A DNA stretch of 64,000 bases. It comes from CAG-238 sp963601575 (lineage in GTDB: Bacteria > Bacillota > Clostridia > Peptostreptococcales > Anaerovoracaceae). The notes under the pieces are model-generated. The model did not search any database, was not told the origin of the DNA, and worked only from the letters and a program-made list of their open reading frames with translations. The stretch lies in contig CAVCFO010000007.1 of assembly GCA_963601575.1 (NCBI GenBank), positions 11,971 through 75,970 of the forward strand. Reading direction: 5' to 3'. Below, piece by piece: positions 17,332 to 27,865 of this stretch (position 1 is its first letter; every line of letters starts with the position of its first letter). Made by a program: the position numbers and the translations under genes.

Positions 17332-19305
17332 ATGGAGTTCAAACTACATTCCGAATACAAAATGATGGGAGACCAGCCGGAGGCGGTGGCCAGACTTGCC
17401 GCGGGGATCGCGGAAGGCAGGAAATATCAGACTTTGATGGGCGTGACGGGGTCCGGCAAGACCTTTACGATGGCGAATCTGATCCAGCAGGTGCAGAAGC
17501 CGACGCTGGTGATCTCCCATAATAAGACGCTGGCAGCGCAGCTTCACGGCGAGTTTAAGGAGTTCTTCCCCGAGAACGCAGTGGAGTATTTTGTCAGCTA
17601 CTACGACTATTACCAGCCGGAGGCATACGTGCCATCCACTGACACATATATAGAAAAGGATTCCGATATCAACGACGAGATCGAAAAGCTCAGGCACTCG
17701 GCAACGGCGGCGCTTTCGGAGCGCAGGGATGTAATCATCGTTGCATCGGTTTCGTGCATTTACGGCCTTGGTAGCCCATTCGACTACGAAAACCAGATGC
17801 TTTCGCTGCGTCCGGGCATGGAGAAGCCCCGCAAGGATATTTTGCGCAGGCTTGTGGACATACAATATGTCCGAAACGACATGGCATTTGAACGGGGCAG
17901 CTTTCGCGTGCGTGGAGATGTGATCGACATCTATCCTGCGGGGGCAGAATCGGCCGTGAGGGTCGAGCTTTTTGGCGACGAAGTCGAAACTATCAAAGAA
18001 ATAAATCCTATCACAGGAGAAATCATTGGCCTCCGAAACCATATCGCGGTTTATCCTGCGTCACACTATGTAACATCTCCTGAGAAGATGGAAAAGGCGA
18101 TAGAAACCATAGACGCAGAGCTTATAGAGAGAGTTCAGTGGTTCAAAGACAGGGGAAAACTCTTAGAAGCACAGCGAATCGAGCAACGGACAAGATATGA
18201 TCTTGAGATGCTACGCGAGGTGGGAAGCTGCAAGGGTATCGAAAACTACTCGCGGCATCTCAACGGAATGCCGCCGGGGAGCAGACCTTATACCCTCATA
18301 GACTATTTCCCGGATGATTTTTTGATTATAATAGACGAGTCCCATGTTATGCTGCCCCAGCTTCGGGCAATGTATGCGGGGGATCGCTCTCGAAAATCAT
18401 CGCTTGTGGAATACGGCTTTCGCCTGCCATCGGCGCTTGACAACAGGCCTCTCAGGTTCGAGGAATTCGACGCGCTCACCAAACAAATTGTATTTGTCAG
18501 CGCGACGCCTGCCGCATACGAAAAAGAGGTTTCCGGCGGCATAAACGCAGAGCAGATCATAAGGCCTACGGGACTTTTGGATCCGCCGATAGAAGTTGTT
18601 CCAACGGATGGTCAGATCGACCATCTCATCGGAGAGATCAACAAGGTGACGGAGCGGGGCGAGCGGGTTTTGGTAACGACCCTGACAAAGAAGATGGCAG
18701 AAAGCTTGACGGACTACCTCAAAGGGGTAAATATAAAAGTACGATATCTTCACTCCGAGGTGGATACGCTGGAAAGAATGGAGATCATCCGCGATTTGCG
18801 CCTCGGAGTTTTCGACGTCCTGGTGGGAATAAATTTGCTCCGGGAGGGGCTGGATATTCCGGAGGTTTCGCTTGTGGCAATTTTGGACGCGGATAAGGAG
18901 GGGTTCCTCAGAACCGAGACCTCGCTCATCCAGACCATCGGCAGAGCCGCCAGAAATGCAGATGGCAGAGTAATCATGTACGCCGACAGGATCAGCTGCG
19001 CCATGGGCGATGCGATCAAGGAAACCGAAAGACGGCGCAAGATCCAAGACGAATATAACAAGGCAAACGGCATTACCCCTGCGAGCGTAAAAAAGTCCGT
19101 TCGCGCGGTTATCGAGGCTACAAAGGCTGCGGAGCCTGCAGCGGAGTTTTACGAGGGAAAAAGCCCGCTGGAGCTTACAAAGAAAGAACTGAAAGACTAT
19201 CTGAAAAAATTGGACAAAGAAATGAAGCAGGCAGCCGCAGACTTGCAATTTGAACGGGCGGCCGAGCTTCGTGACCGGATCTTTGAATACAAAGTAAGAC
19301 TGTAG
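17332..19305 (+). CDS. uvrB: Excinuclease ABC subunit B
   Basis: Damage-verifying subunit of nucleotide excision repair, 657 residues. Walker A GVTGSGKT at 37-44, the beta-hairpin region YYDYYQPEAYVP, helicase motifs IDESHVMLPQ and QTIGRAARN, and a C-terminal UVR domain (about 620-655) that contacts UvrC. Full length. Followed after 73 bases by uvrA; uvrC is not in the window. Confidence 0.97.
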   Translation: MEFKLHSEYKMMGDQPEAVARLAAGIAEGRKYQTLMGVTGSGKTFTMANLIQQVQKPTLVISHNKTLAAQLHGEFKEFFPENAVEYFVSYYDYYQPEAYVPSTDTYIEKDSDINDEIEKLRHSATAALSERRDVIIVASVSCIYGLGSPFDYENQMLSLRPGMEKPRKDILRRLVDIQYVRNDMAFERGSFRVRGDVIDIYPAGAESAVRVELFGDEVETIKEINPITGEIIGLRNHIAVYPASHYVTSPEKMEKAIETIDAELIERVQWFKDRGKLLEAQRIEQRTRYDLEMLREVGSCKGIENYSRHLNGMPPGSRPYTLIDYFPDDFLIIIDESHVMLPQLRAMYAGDRSRKSSLVEYGFRLPSALDNRPLRFEEFDALTKQIVFVSATPAAYEKEVSGGINAEQIIRPTGLLDPPIEVVPTDGQIDHLIGEINKVTERGERVLVTTLTKKMAESLTDYLKGVNIKVRYLHSEVDTLERMEIIRDLRLGVFDVLVGINLLREGLDIPEVSLVAILDADKEGFLRTETSLIQTIGRAARNADGRVIMYADRISCAMGDAIKETERRRKIQDEYNKANGITPASVKKSVRAVIEATKAAEPAAEFYEGKSPLELTKKELKDYLKKLDKEMKQAAADLQFERAAELRDRIFEYKVRL

Positions 19306-19378
19306 ACTATAGATTGCAGCATTTCAATAAGAATGCGACTCTGAGAAGAGCGCAAACCATAACATAGAAGGAGAACAA

Positions 19379-22210
19379 ATGTCAAAAGACATAATCATAA
19401 AGGGAGCGAACGAGAACAACCTAAAAAATCTCGACATTGTGATTCCCAGAGACAAGTTAGTGGTGCTAACAGGGCTTTCTGGCTCTGGCAAGTCTTCCCT
19501 TGCCTTTGACACGATTTACGCCGAAGGGCAGAGACGATATATGGAGAGCCTTTCTTCCTATGCAAGACAGTTCCTCGGACAGATGGAAAAGCCGGACGTG
19601 GAGTATATCGAGGGGCTTTCTCCGGCGATTTCCATAGACCAGAAGACCACGAACCGCAACCCACGTTCCACGGTAGGCACGGTGACGGAAATTCACGACT
19701 ATCTGAGGCTGCTTTATGCCCGAATCGGAAAACCTCACTGTCCGGTGTGCGGAAAACCCATAGCCAGCCAGTCGGTAGACCAGATGGTAGACGCGATTAT
19801 GAACTTTGAAGAGGGCGCAAAACTCATGATCCTTGCTCCGGTGATTCGCCAGCGCAAGGGAACCCACGAGAAGATTATCGAAAGAATCCGTAAAGAAGGC
19901 TTTACGAGAGTTCGGATAGATGGCGAGATTTATCTCTTGGACGAAGACGAAATCAAGCTTGAAAAGACCTTCAAGCATACAATAGAAATTGTGGTGGACA
20001 GAATCGTAGTAAAACCAGGTCAGGAAAGCAGAATTGCAGAGGCCTGCGAGCTTGCAATCGCCCAGGGAGACGGGCTCTGCGAGGTGATCGGGGATTTCTA
20101 CGACAGGCATTACGAAAAGACCTTCAGCACAAAGCTTGCCTGTCCGGAACACGGCGTCAGCGTGGAGGAACTAGAACCGAGAATGTTCTCATTCAATGCG
20201 CCTTTCGGAGCCTGCCCCGACTGCAACGGGCTGGGATTTACGCAAAAGCTGGATCCGAAACTTTTGATCGACGAGAGCCTGAGCATAGACGAGGGAGCGC
20301 TTCAGCCAATATTTGGCACCATGGAGTTCAGCGGATTTTATCGCCAGCTTGTGGATGCACTCATCAAGGCTCACGGGGTAGATTCTTCAAAGCCCCTCTG
20401 CGATTTGCCCGAATCGTTCAAAAAAGAGCTTTATTACGGAACAGGGGATAAGCACCTCGTATACGATTATGTAAGCAGGAGCACCGGCAGCGTTTCACAT
20501 CAGGACAGACCATTCGAGGGAGCGATAATAAATATCGAGCGCAGGTACAGAGAGACTACCTCGGACTATTTCAAGGAAAAGATGGCAAAATATATGGTCG
20601 TTCGTGAGTGCCCAAAGTGCCGCGGCAGAAGGCTCAAACCCGAGATTTTGGCGGTTACGGTAGGGGGCAGGAACATCGCAGAGCTGTCGGAAATGTCCAT
20701 AAAGGAAGCACTTGAATTTGTAGAAGGACTTGAGCTTTCCGAAAAAGATCAAAAAATCGCTTATCAGATTTTGAAAGAGATACGGGCAAGGCTTAATTTC
20801 CTGGTGGATGTGGGGCTTGACTATCTCACGCTCAGCCGAACGGCGGCGACCCTTTCCGGCGGCGAGTCCCAGAGAATCCGGCTTGCGACTCAGATAGGTT
20901 CCGGTCTTGTAGGGGTGCTTTATATTCTTGACGAGCCGAGCATTGGGCTTCATCAGAAGGACAACGAGAAACTTTTGCAGACCCTAAGACACCTGACGGA
21001 CATCGGAAACACCCTGATCGTGGTGGAACACGACGAGGATACAATGTATGCGGCAGATCACATCGTAGACATTGGCCCGGGAGCCGGCATAAACGGCGGC
21101 GAGCTTGTGGCACAGGGAACCGTCGATGACATAAAGGCGTGCAAGGAATCCCTGACAGGGCAGTACCTTTCCGGAGCGAAAAAAATATTTGTACCAGAAA
21201 AAAGGCGCGAGGGTAACGGCGAGAAGCTCCTAATACGAGGCGCTCGTGAAAACAATCTCAAAAATATCGACGTCGAGATCCCTCTGGGCAAATTCGTTTG
21301 CGTCACGGGAGTTTCAGGCTCCGGAAAGAGCAGTTTGATCAACGAAATCCTTTATAAAGGGGCGGCGAGAGTAACAAACAGATTGCAGGAAAAACCGGGA
21401 GACTTTGATGAGATCCTCGGCCTCGAAAACATCGACAAGGTCATAGACATCGACCAGTCGCCCATTGGAAGGACTCCGCGTTCAAACCCTGCAACCTACA
21501 CGGGAATGTTCAATCATATTCGGGACCTGTTTGCAAGCCTTCCCGAGGCAAAGCTTCGGGGCTACCAAAAAGGGCGTTTCAGCTTTAACGTAAAAGGGGG
21601 CAGATGCGAGTCCTGCGGCGGCGACGGGATCATATGCATAGAAATGCACTTTCTGCCGGACGTATACGTGCCTTGCGAGGTCTGCAAGGGCAAAAGATAC
21701 AACCGTGAGACATTGGAAGTCAAATATAAAGGAAAAAGTATCTTCGATGTACTTGACATGAGCGTCAAAGAGGGAGTAGAATTTTTCCGTAATGTGCCGT
21801 CGATCGCAAGACACCTCGAAACTCTCGATCAGGTAGGGCTTGGCTATATCAAGCTCGGACAGCCCTCCACACAGCTATCTGGGGGAGAGGCGCAGCGTGT
21901 CAAATTGGCTTCGGAGCTGACAAAGCGAAGTACGGGAAAGACCCTGTATATTCTGGACGAGCCAACCACGGGACTTCATTTTGCAGATGTGGACAAGCTG
22001 CTTGCCGTCCTTGACAGGCTTGTGGATGCCGGCAACACGGTGGTGGTTATCGAACATAACCTTGATGTAATAAAGCGTGCAGACCATATTATCGACCTCG
22101 GCCCAGACGGCGGAAGCCGGGGCGGGAGGATCGTTGTAACGGGAACGCCGGAAGAAGCAGCTAGGTGCAGCGAATCATATACCGGACAATTTTTGAAAAA
22201 GTTGCTATAG
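19379..22210 (+). CDS. uvrA: Excinuclease ABC subunit A
   Basis: Damage-recognition ATPase, 943 residues, with two ABC modules. First Walker A GLSGSGKSS at 32-40, second GVSGSGKSS near residue 642. Signature sequences LSGGESQRIRLA and LSGGEAQRVKLA, and zinc modules with CPVC near 121, CPDC/CPKC and CESC...CEVC are all visible. AAGGAGAACAA lies before the ATG. The family is complete; the pncB-like gene begins 44 bases after its stop. Confidence 0.97.
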   Translation: MSKDIIIKGANENNLKNLDIVIPRDKLVVLTGLSGSGKSSLAFDTIYAEGQRRYMESLSSYARQFLGQMEKPDVEYIEGLSPAISIDQKTTNRNPRSTVGTVTEIHDYLRLLYARIGKPHCPVCGKPIASQSVDQMVDAIMNFEEGAKLMILAPVIRQRKGTHEKIIERIRKEGFTRVRIDGEIYLLDEDEIKLEKTFKHTIEIVVDRIVVKPGQESRIAEACELAIAQGDGLCEVIGDFYDRHYEKTFSTKLACPEHGVSVEELEPRMFSFNAPFGACPDCNGLGFTQKLDPKLLIDESLSIDEGALQPIFGTMEFSGFYRQLVDALIKAHGVDSSKPLCDLPESFKKELYYGTGDKHLVYDYVSRSTGSVSHQDRPFEGAIINIERRYRETTSDYFKEKMAKYMVVRECPKCRGRRLKPEILAVTVGGRNIAELSEMSIKEALEFVEGLELSEKDQKIAYQILKEIRARLNFLVDVGLDYLTLSRTAATLSGGESQRIRLATQIGSGLVGVLYILDEPSIGLHQKDNEKLLQTLRHLTDIGNTLIVVEHDEDTMYAADHIVDIGPGAGINGGELVAQGTVDDIKACKESLTGQYLSGAKKIFVPEKRREGNGEKLLIRGARENNLKNIDVEIPLGKFVCVTGVSGSGKSSLINEILYKGAARVTNRLQEKPGDFDEILGLENIDKVIDIDQSPIGRTPRSNPATYTGMFNHIRDLFASLPEAKLRGYQKGRFSFNVKGGRCESCGGDGIICIEMHFLPDVYVPCEVCKGKRYNRETLEVKYKGKSIFDVLDMSVKEGVEFFRNVPSIARHLETLDQVGLGYIKLGQPSTQLSGGEAQRVKLASELTKRSTGKTLYILDEPTTGLHFADVDKLLAVLDRLVDAGNTVVVIEHNLDVIKRADHIIDLGPDGGSRGGRIVVTGTPEEAARCSESYTGQFLKKLL

Positions 22211-22254
22211 GCGAAATTGCAACTGAGAGACAAAACACACGGAGGAAATCCAAA

Positions 22255-23688
22255 ATGAAAGAAAAAATGAACCTGACGATGCTGACGGATTTTTATGAAA
22301 TCACCATGGCAAACGGATATTTTCAGTCAGGAATGGCAGAAGACATCGCATATTTTGATATGTTTTTCAGGAGGGTGCCGGACGGCGGCGGATATGCCAT
22401 CATGGCGGGGCTTGAGCAGCTTATAGCCTACCTCAAGGATCTAAAGTTTACGGACGAGGATATAGAATATCTCCGGGGCAAAGATATGTTTTGCGAGGAA
22501 TTTCTCGAATATCTGAGGGACTTCGAGTTTAAGTGCGACGTCTGGGCGGTGCCGGAGGGAACGCCTATTTTCCCGCATGAGCCCATAGTAACCGTCAGAG
22601 GGCCTGTTATGCAGGCGCAGTTCATCGAAACAATGGTGCTTCTTTGCATCAACCATCAGAGCATGATTGCCACGAAGGCAAACAGAATCGTAAGAGCCGC
22701 GCAAGGCAGAGCGATTATGGAATTCGGCTCGAGGAGAGCCCACGGGGCGGACGCGGCGATACTCGGGGCGAGAGCCGCATATATCGGAGGCTGCGCGGGA
22801 ACCGCCTGCGCGATTGCCGACAGAGACTACGGAATCGCGGCGCTGGGAACCATGGCGCACAGCTGGGTGCAGATGTATCCGGATGAGTATTCCGCATTCA
22901 AAAAATATGCCGAGATCTATCCGCAAAATTGCGTTTTGCTGGTGGACACATATAACGTGCTAAAATCCGGAGTTCCGGCGGCAATTCGGGTCTTCAAGGA
23001 AATGAAGCCTGCCACCATGGGAATCAGAATCGACTCCGGCGACGTTGCTTATTTGACCAAAAAAGCTCGCAAGATGCTTGACGATGCCGGGCTAAATGAC
23101 TGCAAAATCGTGGTTTCAAACTCCCTTGACGAGTATATCATCCGCGACGTTATCCTTGAGGGGGCGTGTATCGACTCCTTCGGCGTTGGCGAAAGACTGA
23201 TAACAGCAAAATCAGAGCCCGTATTCGGCGGGGTTTACAAGCTGGCGGCTCTGGAAAAAGACGGAGTGCTGACACCGAAGATCAAGATTTCCGAAAACGT
23301 AGAAAAGATTACAAACCCAGGATTCAAGGGGCTCTACAGGCTTTATAGCAAGGCGACCGGAAAGGCGCAGGGCGACGTAATGACGATCGCAGGAGAAACC
23401 ATTCCGGAGCAGGATGAATACGAAATTTTCGATCCAAATGCAGTCTGGAAGAAGACCATCGTAAAGAATTACAGGGTAAGAGATCTTCACGTTCCGATTT
23501 TTGTTAATGGAAAATGCGTTTACGAAAGCCCGTCCATCGAGGAAATCAAGGAATATTGCAAGGCACAGGTGGCCACGCTTTGGGACGAGACTCTGAGACT
23601 CGAAAACCCGCAGACCTACTATGTCGACCTTTCACAGAACCTTTGGGACATGAAAAACAGACTTCTCAGAGAACATTCCGGAAAGTAA
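22255..23688 (+). CDS. pncB: Nicotinate phosphoribosyltransferase
   Basis: Makes nicotinate mononucleotide from nicotinate and PRPP in NAD salvage. 477 residues from ATG 22255, which has GGAGGAAAT upstream; the open frame extends back into uvrA but without a start signal. Family features: LTDFYEITMANGY at the N-terminus, MEFGSRRAHGADAAI, the phosphate-binding IRIDSGDVAYL, and DSFGVGERL. Sequence type is the longer NAPRTase group of Bacillota. NAD made here also feeds LigA, but that link is general. Confidence 0.94.
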   Translation: MKEKMNLTMLTDFYEITMANGYFQSGMAEDIAYFDMFFRRVPDGGGYAIMAGLEQLIAYLKDLKFTDEDIEYLRGKDMFCEEFLEYLRDFEFKCDVWAVPEGTPIFPHEPIVTVRGPVMQAQFIETMVLLCINHQSMIATKANRIVRAAQGRAIMEFGSRRAHGADAAILGARAAYIGGCAGTACAIADRDYGIAALGTMAHSWVQMYPDEYSAFKKYAEIYPQNCVLLVDTYNVLKSGVPAAIRVFKEMKPATMGIRIDSGDVAYLTKKARKMLDDAGLNDCKIVVSNSLDEYIIRDVILEGACIDSFGVGERLITAKSEPVFGGVYKLAALEKDGVLTPKIKISENVEKITNPGFKGLYRLYSKATGKAQGDVMTIAGETIPEQDEYEIFDPNAVWKKTIVKNYRVRDLHVPIFVNGKCVYESPSIEEIKEYCKAQVATLWDETLRLENPQTYYVDLSQNLWDMKNRLLREHSGK

Positions 23689-23767
23689 GCTCATAAGAAT
23701 AGAAGTTCAGTAGATTGATCTCAAAAGATTTTATTATCTTAAAATATAAAGAGAGATAGGAGAAGAA

Positions 23768-25114
23768 ATGAATAACAAATTGACAGGCAAACAATATGCT
23801 TTGGTTGCGTCCATGCTTTTCGGAATGTTTTTCGGGGCAGGCAACCTCATCTTTCCGATCATACTCGGCGCAAAGGCAGGGGAAAGCCTCGTTCCGGCGC
23901 TGCTAGGTATGCTTATCACGGCGGTGGGAATGCCGCTCCTTGGCATCGTGGCGCTGGGAGTTTCCAGAAGCAGCGGGCTGATGCAGATGTCCGGCAGGGT
24001 CTCGAAGGGCTATGGCTACTTTTTTACCTGCGCGCTTTATCTTACCATCGGGCCGTTCTTTGCTATCCCAAGATGCGCGGCGACATCATTTACAATGGGT
24101 ATCGAGCCTCTTATCAGCGGAAACGAAACACTGGCGCAGGCGATTTTCACAACGCTCTTTTTCGCGGCGGTGCTCTTCTTTACGCTAAGGCCGTCGAAGA
24201 TTATGGAGTCCGTCGGCAAGTACCTGAACCCGATTTTTCTCGTATGCCTCGGCATTTTGATGGTTGCGGCGCTTCTTTCACCAACGGAGGCGATTTCTGA
24301 GGTTCCGGTAAACGAAAGCTATGCGGAAAGCGCTTTCGCCACGGGCTTCCTGCAGGGCTATGACACGCTGGACGCTCTGGCATCACTGGCGTTTGGAATC
24401 ATCGTTATCAATGTAATAACCGGAATGGGAATCAAGGAGCCGGGAGATATTGCAAAGAGCACAATCAAAGCCGGAATTTTCTCCATGATACTCATGACAT
24501 TTATTTATGCAATTATAGCCATTGTAGGTGCTCAGAGCTACGGACTGTATGCCGATCAGCTTTCCGATCCGTCATTCAACGGCGGAACTGCCTTTGCGAT
24601 TATTGCACGGCACTATCTTGGGAGTGCGGGAATGATTATACTCGCGCTTACGGTTACCTTCTGCTGCATGAAGACGGCAATCGGACTTGCCACATCCTGC
24701 GCGGACACTTTCTCTGAGATTTTCCCAAATTCCATGTCCTATCGCAATTGGGCGATTTTCTTCACGGCGTTCTCGCTGCTGGTGTCAAACATCGGACTTT
24801 CAAAGATTATTTCTTTCTCGGCTCCGGTGCTGTACTTCCTGTATCCGCTTGCCATCGTTTTGATTCTGCTTTCGATTTTCGGGAAATGCTTCGGAAACGC
24901 AAGAGCTGTCTATGTTTGCGGGATCTCATTTACGATGATCGCGGCGGTGCTTGACCTTTGCAGGGTAAGCGGGCTTGCGAGCGTGCAGGGAATCGTGGAA
25001 TGGGCGTCGGGCTGGCTGCCGTTCTATTCCTTGGGTCTTGGCTGGCTGGTGCCGGGAATTGCCGGAACAATCGTAGGACTTATCGCAGCAAAATTTACAA
25101 AGAAAAACGCATAG
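23768..25114 (+). CDS. brnQ: Branched-chain amino acid:cation symporter BrnQ
   Basis: 448 residues, about twelve transmembrane helices; imports leucine, isoleucine and valine with Na+ or H+. The N-terminal FGAGNLIFPIILG and GMPLLGIVALGVS are characteristic of the LIVCS family. AGATAGGAGAAGAA precedes the ATG. No leader riboswitch or clear promoter was seen in the 79-base gap before it. It ends before a bidirectional terminator. Confidence 0.95.
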   Translation: MNNKLTGKQYALVASMLFGMFFGAGNLIFPIILGAKAGESLVPALLGMLITAVGMPLLGIVALGVSRSSGLMQMSGRVSKGYGYFFTCALYLTIGPFFAIPRCAATSFTMGIEPLISGNETLAQAIFTTLFFAAVLFFTLRPSKIMESVGKYLNPIFLVCLGILMVAALLSPTEAISEVPVNESYAESAFATGFLQGYDTLDALASLAFGIIVINVITGMGIKEPGDIAKSTIKAGIFSMILMTFIYAIIAIVGAQSYGLYADQLSDPSFNGGTAFAIIARHYLGSAGMIILALTVTFCCMKTAIGLATSCADTFSEIFPNSMSYRNWAIFFTAFSLLVSNIGLSKIISFSAPVLYFLYPLAIVLILLSIFGKCFGNARAVYVCGISFTMIAAVLDLCRVSGLASVQGIVEWASGWLPFYSLGLGWLVPGIAGTIVGLIAAKFTKKNA

Positions 25115-25200
25115 AGCGTATAAAGATCGTATAGGTCTAAATAAAAAAGTCAAGCCAAGTGAAATGAAACCAAGAAAAATAAAGTAAAGAAAAATATAAA

Positions 25201-25245
25201 AGCCTTTGGAAGCTGCGGTTATAGCGAAGCTCTCAAAGGCTTTTG
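25201..25245. terminator. Bidirectional terminator between brnQ and the O-acylation genes
   Basis: AGCCTTTG (25201-25208) pairs with CAAAGGCT (25234-25241), with an inner AGCT/AGCT pair. Flanked by T on the right and A on the left, so it can stop transcription from both sides (brnQ on plus, DHHW gene on minus). Confidence 0.8.
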
Positions 25246-25261
25246 TTATGACCCCATGCGC

Positions 25262-26377
25262 TTAGGCAAGGGTCGGGAGGGCTACATCTTGCGCAAAATT
25301 CTGTATGCCGTAAAGCACAAGCACATCTGTAATCCCGTTTTTATCTATATAATCCCGAATATCATCCCGGAAAAACCTCGGGTCGATAACATGAACCTCC
25401 TCAAAATCCTCGCAGGCAAACTGTGAAAAGGTGTTGCCGTAGGAGTCCTTTATGATAAGCAGCTTTCCGCTTCCCGAATCGCCGCTTCCCTCAATCACAG
25501 TTTCCCCCTGATTTGAATTGAGAAATACGGCATATTGGTCGCTGCCGTCGAGATACTTTTTTTCGTAAATGCTCTCCGTTTCGTACTCGCCGTCGTTATA
25601 GGAAACCTTGCGATTTTCGTGTATGTACCAGGCCGTTATGCTTTCTGCCGGAATCGTCGGCAGTGGAACCTTGTTCCAGGTGGTGCCTCGGAAATTGTCA
25701 GCGAGTTCTTCTTTTGTCCAACAGCTTTCCGGCGCACTCTTGCGTCCGAGCTGATTCATCCACTCGCAATAGGCATAGTATGCGCCAAGGCTCGTCCAGT
25801 GATGATCCGTGCGATAGTAGATGCTTTCTTCCGTGTGGGAGTCAAGAACTTTTTTTACATCTATTGTACGAAGCCCTGCGTCATCCAAAACTTTCAGCAT
25901 TTTTTCATAGCTCGCGCAAGGAGCAAAGGCGGGCAGCTTATCCGTCAAAACCTGGGAAGCCACGGGAACAGCCATAGTCCATACGTCAATTCCACGTTTT
26001 TCAAGATCGGTTTTGAGCGATGCCACCGCCGCCGCGTTCAGCTTCAAAAGCTTCGAACTATAGCTTGTGAACTTGTCCATGAGATAACTATCCTTTGCGA
26101 TGTAAACGCCGCCGGACTCACGTTTTCCTACGGCCATTTCCGCAAAGGTTTTCACCGTGATGAAGTTATCCCGAAGGGGAATTTGGTCGCTCAGATAGTC
26201 TTCGAGTCCATCCGCAAAATCCCCTGAGAAAAATTCCTCCGGATCGAAAGTCGGAAACTCCGCAAGCGTCCTTTTCTCGTGTTCCGAATAAACCCTGTCA
26301 GGGGCTATAGGCCCCGCCAGAGTTGAAATCACAAGGAGGAAGGCGAAAAATATTATTATCACTTTGTTTCTTGTCAT
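25262..26377 (-). CDS. DHHW-family (AlgJ/AlgX-like) secreted protein
   Basis: 371 residues with an N-terminal signal anchor (about 5-24) and an SGNH-hydrolase-like fold as in the alginate O-acetylation proteins AlgJ/AlgX. Visible signatures: LPLRDNF-type segment (QIPLRDNFITVK), the DHHWTSLGAYYAY motif near residue 205 that names the DHHW group, and IIKDSYGNTFS. Sits 20 bases after the MBOAT gene, its usual partner: the membrane acyltransferase moves acyl groups across the membrane and the DHHW protein transfers them to a surface polymer. The polymer acceptor is unknown here. Confidence 0.85.
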   Translation of the reverse strand: MTRNKVIIIFFAFLLVISTLAGPIAPDRVYSEHEKRTLAEFPTFDPEEFFSGDFADGLEDYLSDQIPLRDNFITVKTFAEMAVGKRESGGVYIAKDSYLMDKFTSYSSKLLKLNAAAVASLKTDLEKRGIDVWTMAVPVASQVLTDKLPAFAPCASYEKMLKVLDDAGLRTIDVKKVLDSHTEESIYYRTDHHWTSLGAYYAYCEWMNQLGRKSAPESCWTKEELADNFRGTTWNKVPLPTIPAESITAWYIHENRKVSYNDGEYETESIYEKKYLDGSDQYAVFLNSNQGETVIEGSGDSGSGKLLIIKDSYGNTFSQFACEDFEEVHVIDPRFFRDDIRDYIDKNGITDVLVLYGIQNFAQDVALPTLA

Positions 26378-26397
26378 AATCCTTGCACCCCCATGCC

Positions 26398-27861
26398 CTA
26401 AAATCTAAAATACAGGAACGGATTGTAGGATCCGCTGATAAGATATGCCATAGAAAGCAGCAGCAGGAAGAGCATTCCGCCGCAGTCTGCGAAAATCCCA
26501 AGGCAAAAGGCACGCTTTCTGGAGACTTCGATGCGTTCTCCGATAGTATTACTTAGCGCATCATCCTGCATTTTCGCAAGGCCGTCGTTAAAACTTTTAT
26601 ATGCTTTGCTTCCGAGTTCCGTCGCCGCAAAAGCGCATAGGATAAGCATCGGCGCGTAGGTTAGCAGCAGGTACAGGCTCTCTGAATCGCATAGCTCGCC
26701 GCCCCCAAGCATGGCGAGTATCCAGTTTGTACCTGCGGAAATTTTCTCAAATCCAAATATCGGCCAGCTGAAGCTGATAAAAAACAGCGCATAGATATGC
26801 TGCACCATGCAGCCAAGCTTTTCCAAGTGCCTCAGCACAAAAAGCTTTTCGATAATCAGTAGCAGACCGAAATAAATACCCCAAAGAACAAAGTTAAAGC
26901 TTGCCCCATGCCAAAATCCTGTGAGAACCCAGACGATGGCTATATTGCGAAGCTGCTTTCCGAGCCCGCCACGGTTTCCGCCGAGCGGAATATAGACATA
27001 GTCCCGAAACCATGTTCCCATCGAAATATGCCAGCGCCTCCAAAAATCCGTTATGCTTTTCGCGGTAAACGGATAGTTGAAATTTTCGAGGAAATGAAAT
27101 CCAAACATCCGGCCAAGCCCGATTGCCATATCCGAATACCCCGAAAAGTCGAAGTAAATCTGAAATCCGTAGGCGATAGCCCCCAGCCACGCCGTAAGAA
27201 CCGCAGGATCCGCCTGCGCCGAAGCCGCTTCCCACAGAAGCCCGATATTATTTGCAAGAAGAACCTTTTTCGCAAGCCCCGAAACAAATCTCCTGATTCC
27301 ATAAGCAAAATCATCCGGCGTAGAGCTGCGGGTTTCTAGCTCATCTGCCACCGCCCGGTAGCGAACGATAGGCCCTGCGATAAGCTGCGGAAACAGGGTT
27401 ACATAAGATGCGAATTTCAGAAAATCCTTCTGAGCCGAGATCTCGCCCCGGTAAACATCTATCGTATAGCTCATGGTCTGAAACGTATAGAACGAAATAC
27501 CGATAGGTAGCGGAAGGTTCGGCAGGGGAATGTCCGTCCCCAGAAGCGAGTTTGCGCAGCCGATCAGAAAATCGCTATATTTGAATACCCCCAAAAGACC
27601 GATGTTTGCTATGAGGGAGATAAGGAGCGGAACCTTCGGAGAAGCTTTGCGGCTCCTTTCCCTTTCCACGAGCCTCCCGCAGGTATAGTCAAGCAGCGTT
27701 GAAAATATCATCAGGCTCACATATATCGGCTCGCCCCATGCATAGAAGATCAGGCTGAAAATGAGAAGCACTAGGTTTCTATATCTTCGAGGCGAGATAA
27801 AATATATAAGCAGGCATAGCGGCAGAAACCCCTGCAGAAATGTCAGACTCGAAAAAACCAT
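26398..27861 (-). CDS. MBOAT-family membrane O-acyltransferase (AlgI/DltB-like)
   Basis: 487 residues, about ten transmembrane segments. Family features: GISFYTFQTMSYTIDVYR, PQLIAGPIVRY, FWRRWHISMGTWFRDYVYIPLGG, and the catalytic histidine in LTGFWHGASFNFVLWG. Transfers acyl groups, most often acetyl, through the membrane to cell-surface glycans. Begins 4 bases beyond the stop of the DUF4358 gene and its ribosome site lies inside that gene, so the two are translationally linked. DHHW gene follows. Confidence 0.92.
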   Translation of the reverse strand: MVFSSLTFLQGFLPLCLLIYFISPRRYRNLVLLIFSLIFYAWGEPIYVSLMIFSTLLDYTCGRLVERERSRKASPKVPLLISLIANIGLLGVFKYSDFLIGCANSLLGTDIPLPNLPLPIGISFYTFQTMSYTIDVYRGEISAQKDFLKFASYVTLFPQLIAGPIVRYRAVADELETRSSTPDDFAYGIRRFVSGLAKKVLLANNIGLLWEAASAQADPAVLTAWLGAIAYGFQIYFDFSGYSDMAIGLGRMFGFHFLENFNYPFTAKSITDFWRRWHISMGTWFRDYVYIPLGGNRGGLGKQLRNIAIVWVLTGFWHGASFNFVLWGIYFGLLLIIEKLFVLRHLEKLGCMVQHIYALFFISFSWPIFGFEKISAGTNWILAMLGGGELCDSESLYLLLTYAPMLILCAFAATELGSKAYKSFNDGLAKMQDDALSNTIGERIEVSRKRAFCLGIFADCGGMLFLLLLSMAYLISGSYNPFLYFRF

Positions 27862-27865
27862 CTCC

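Noticed and set aside
23701..23767. Promoter or riboswitch before brnQ
   Set aside because: TTGATC at 23715 has no -10 at suitable distance and no leader structure was visible.
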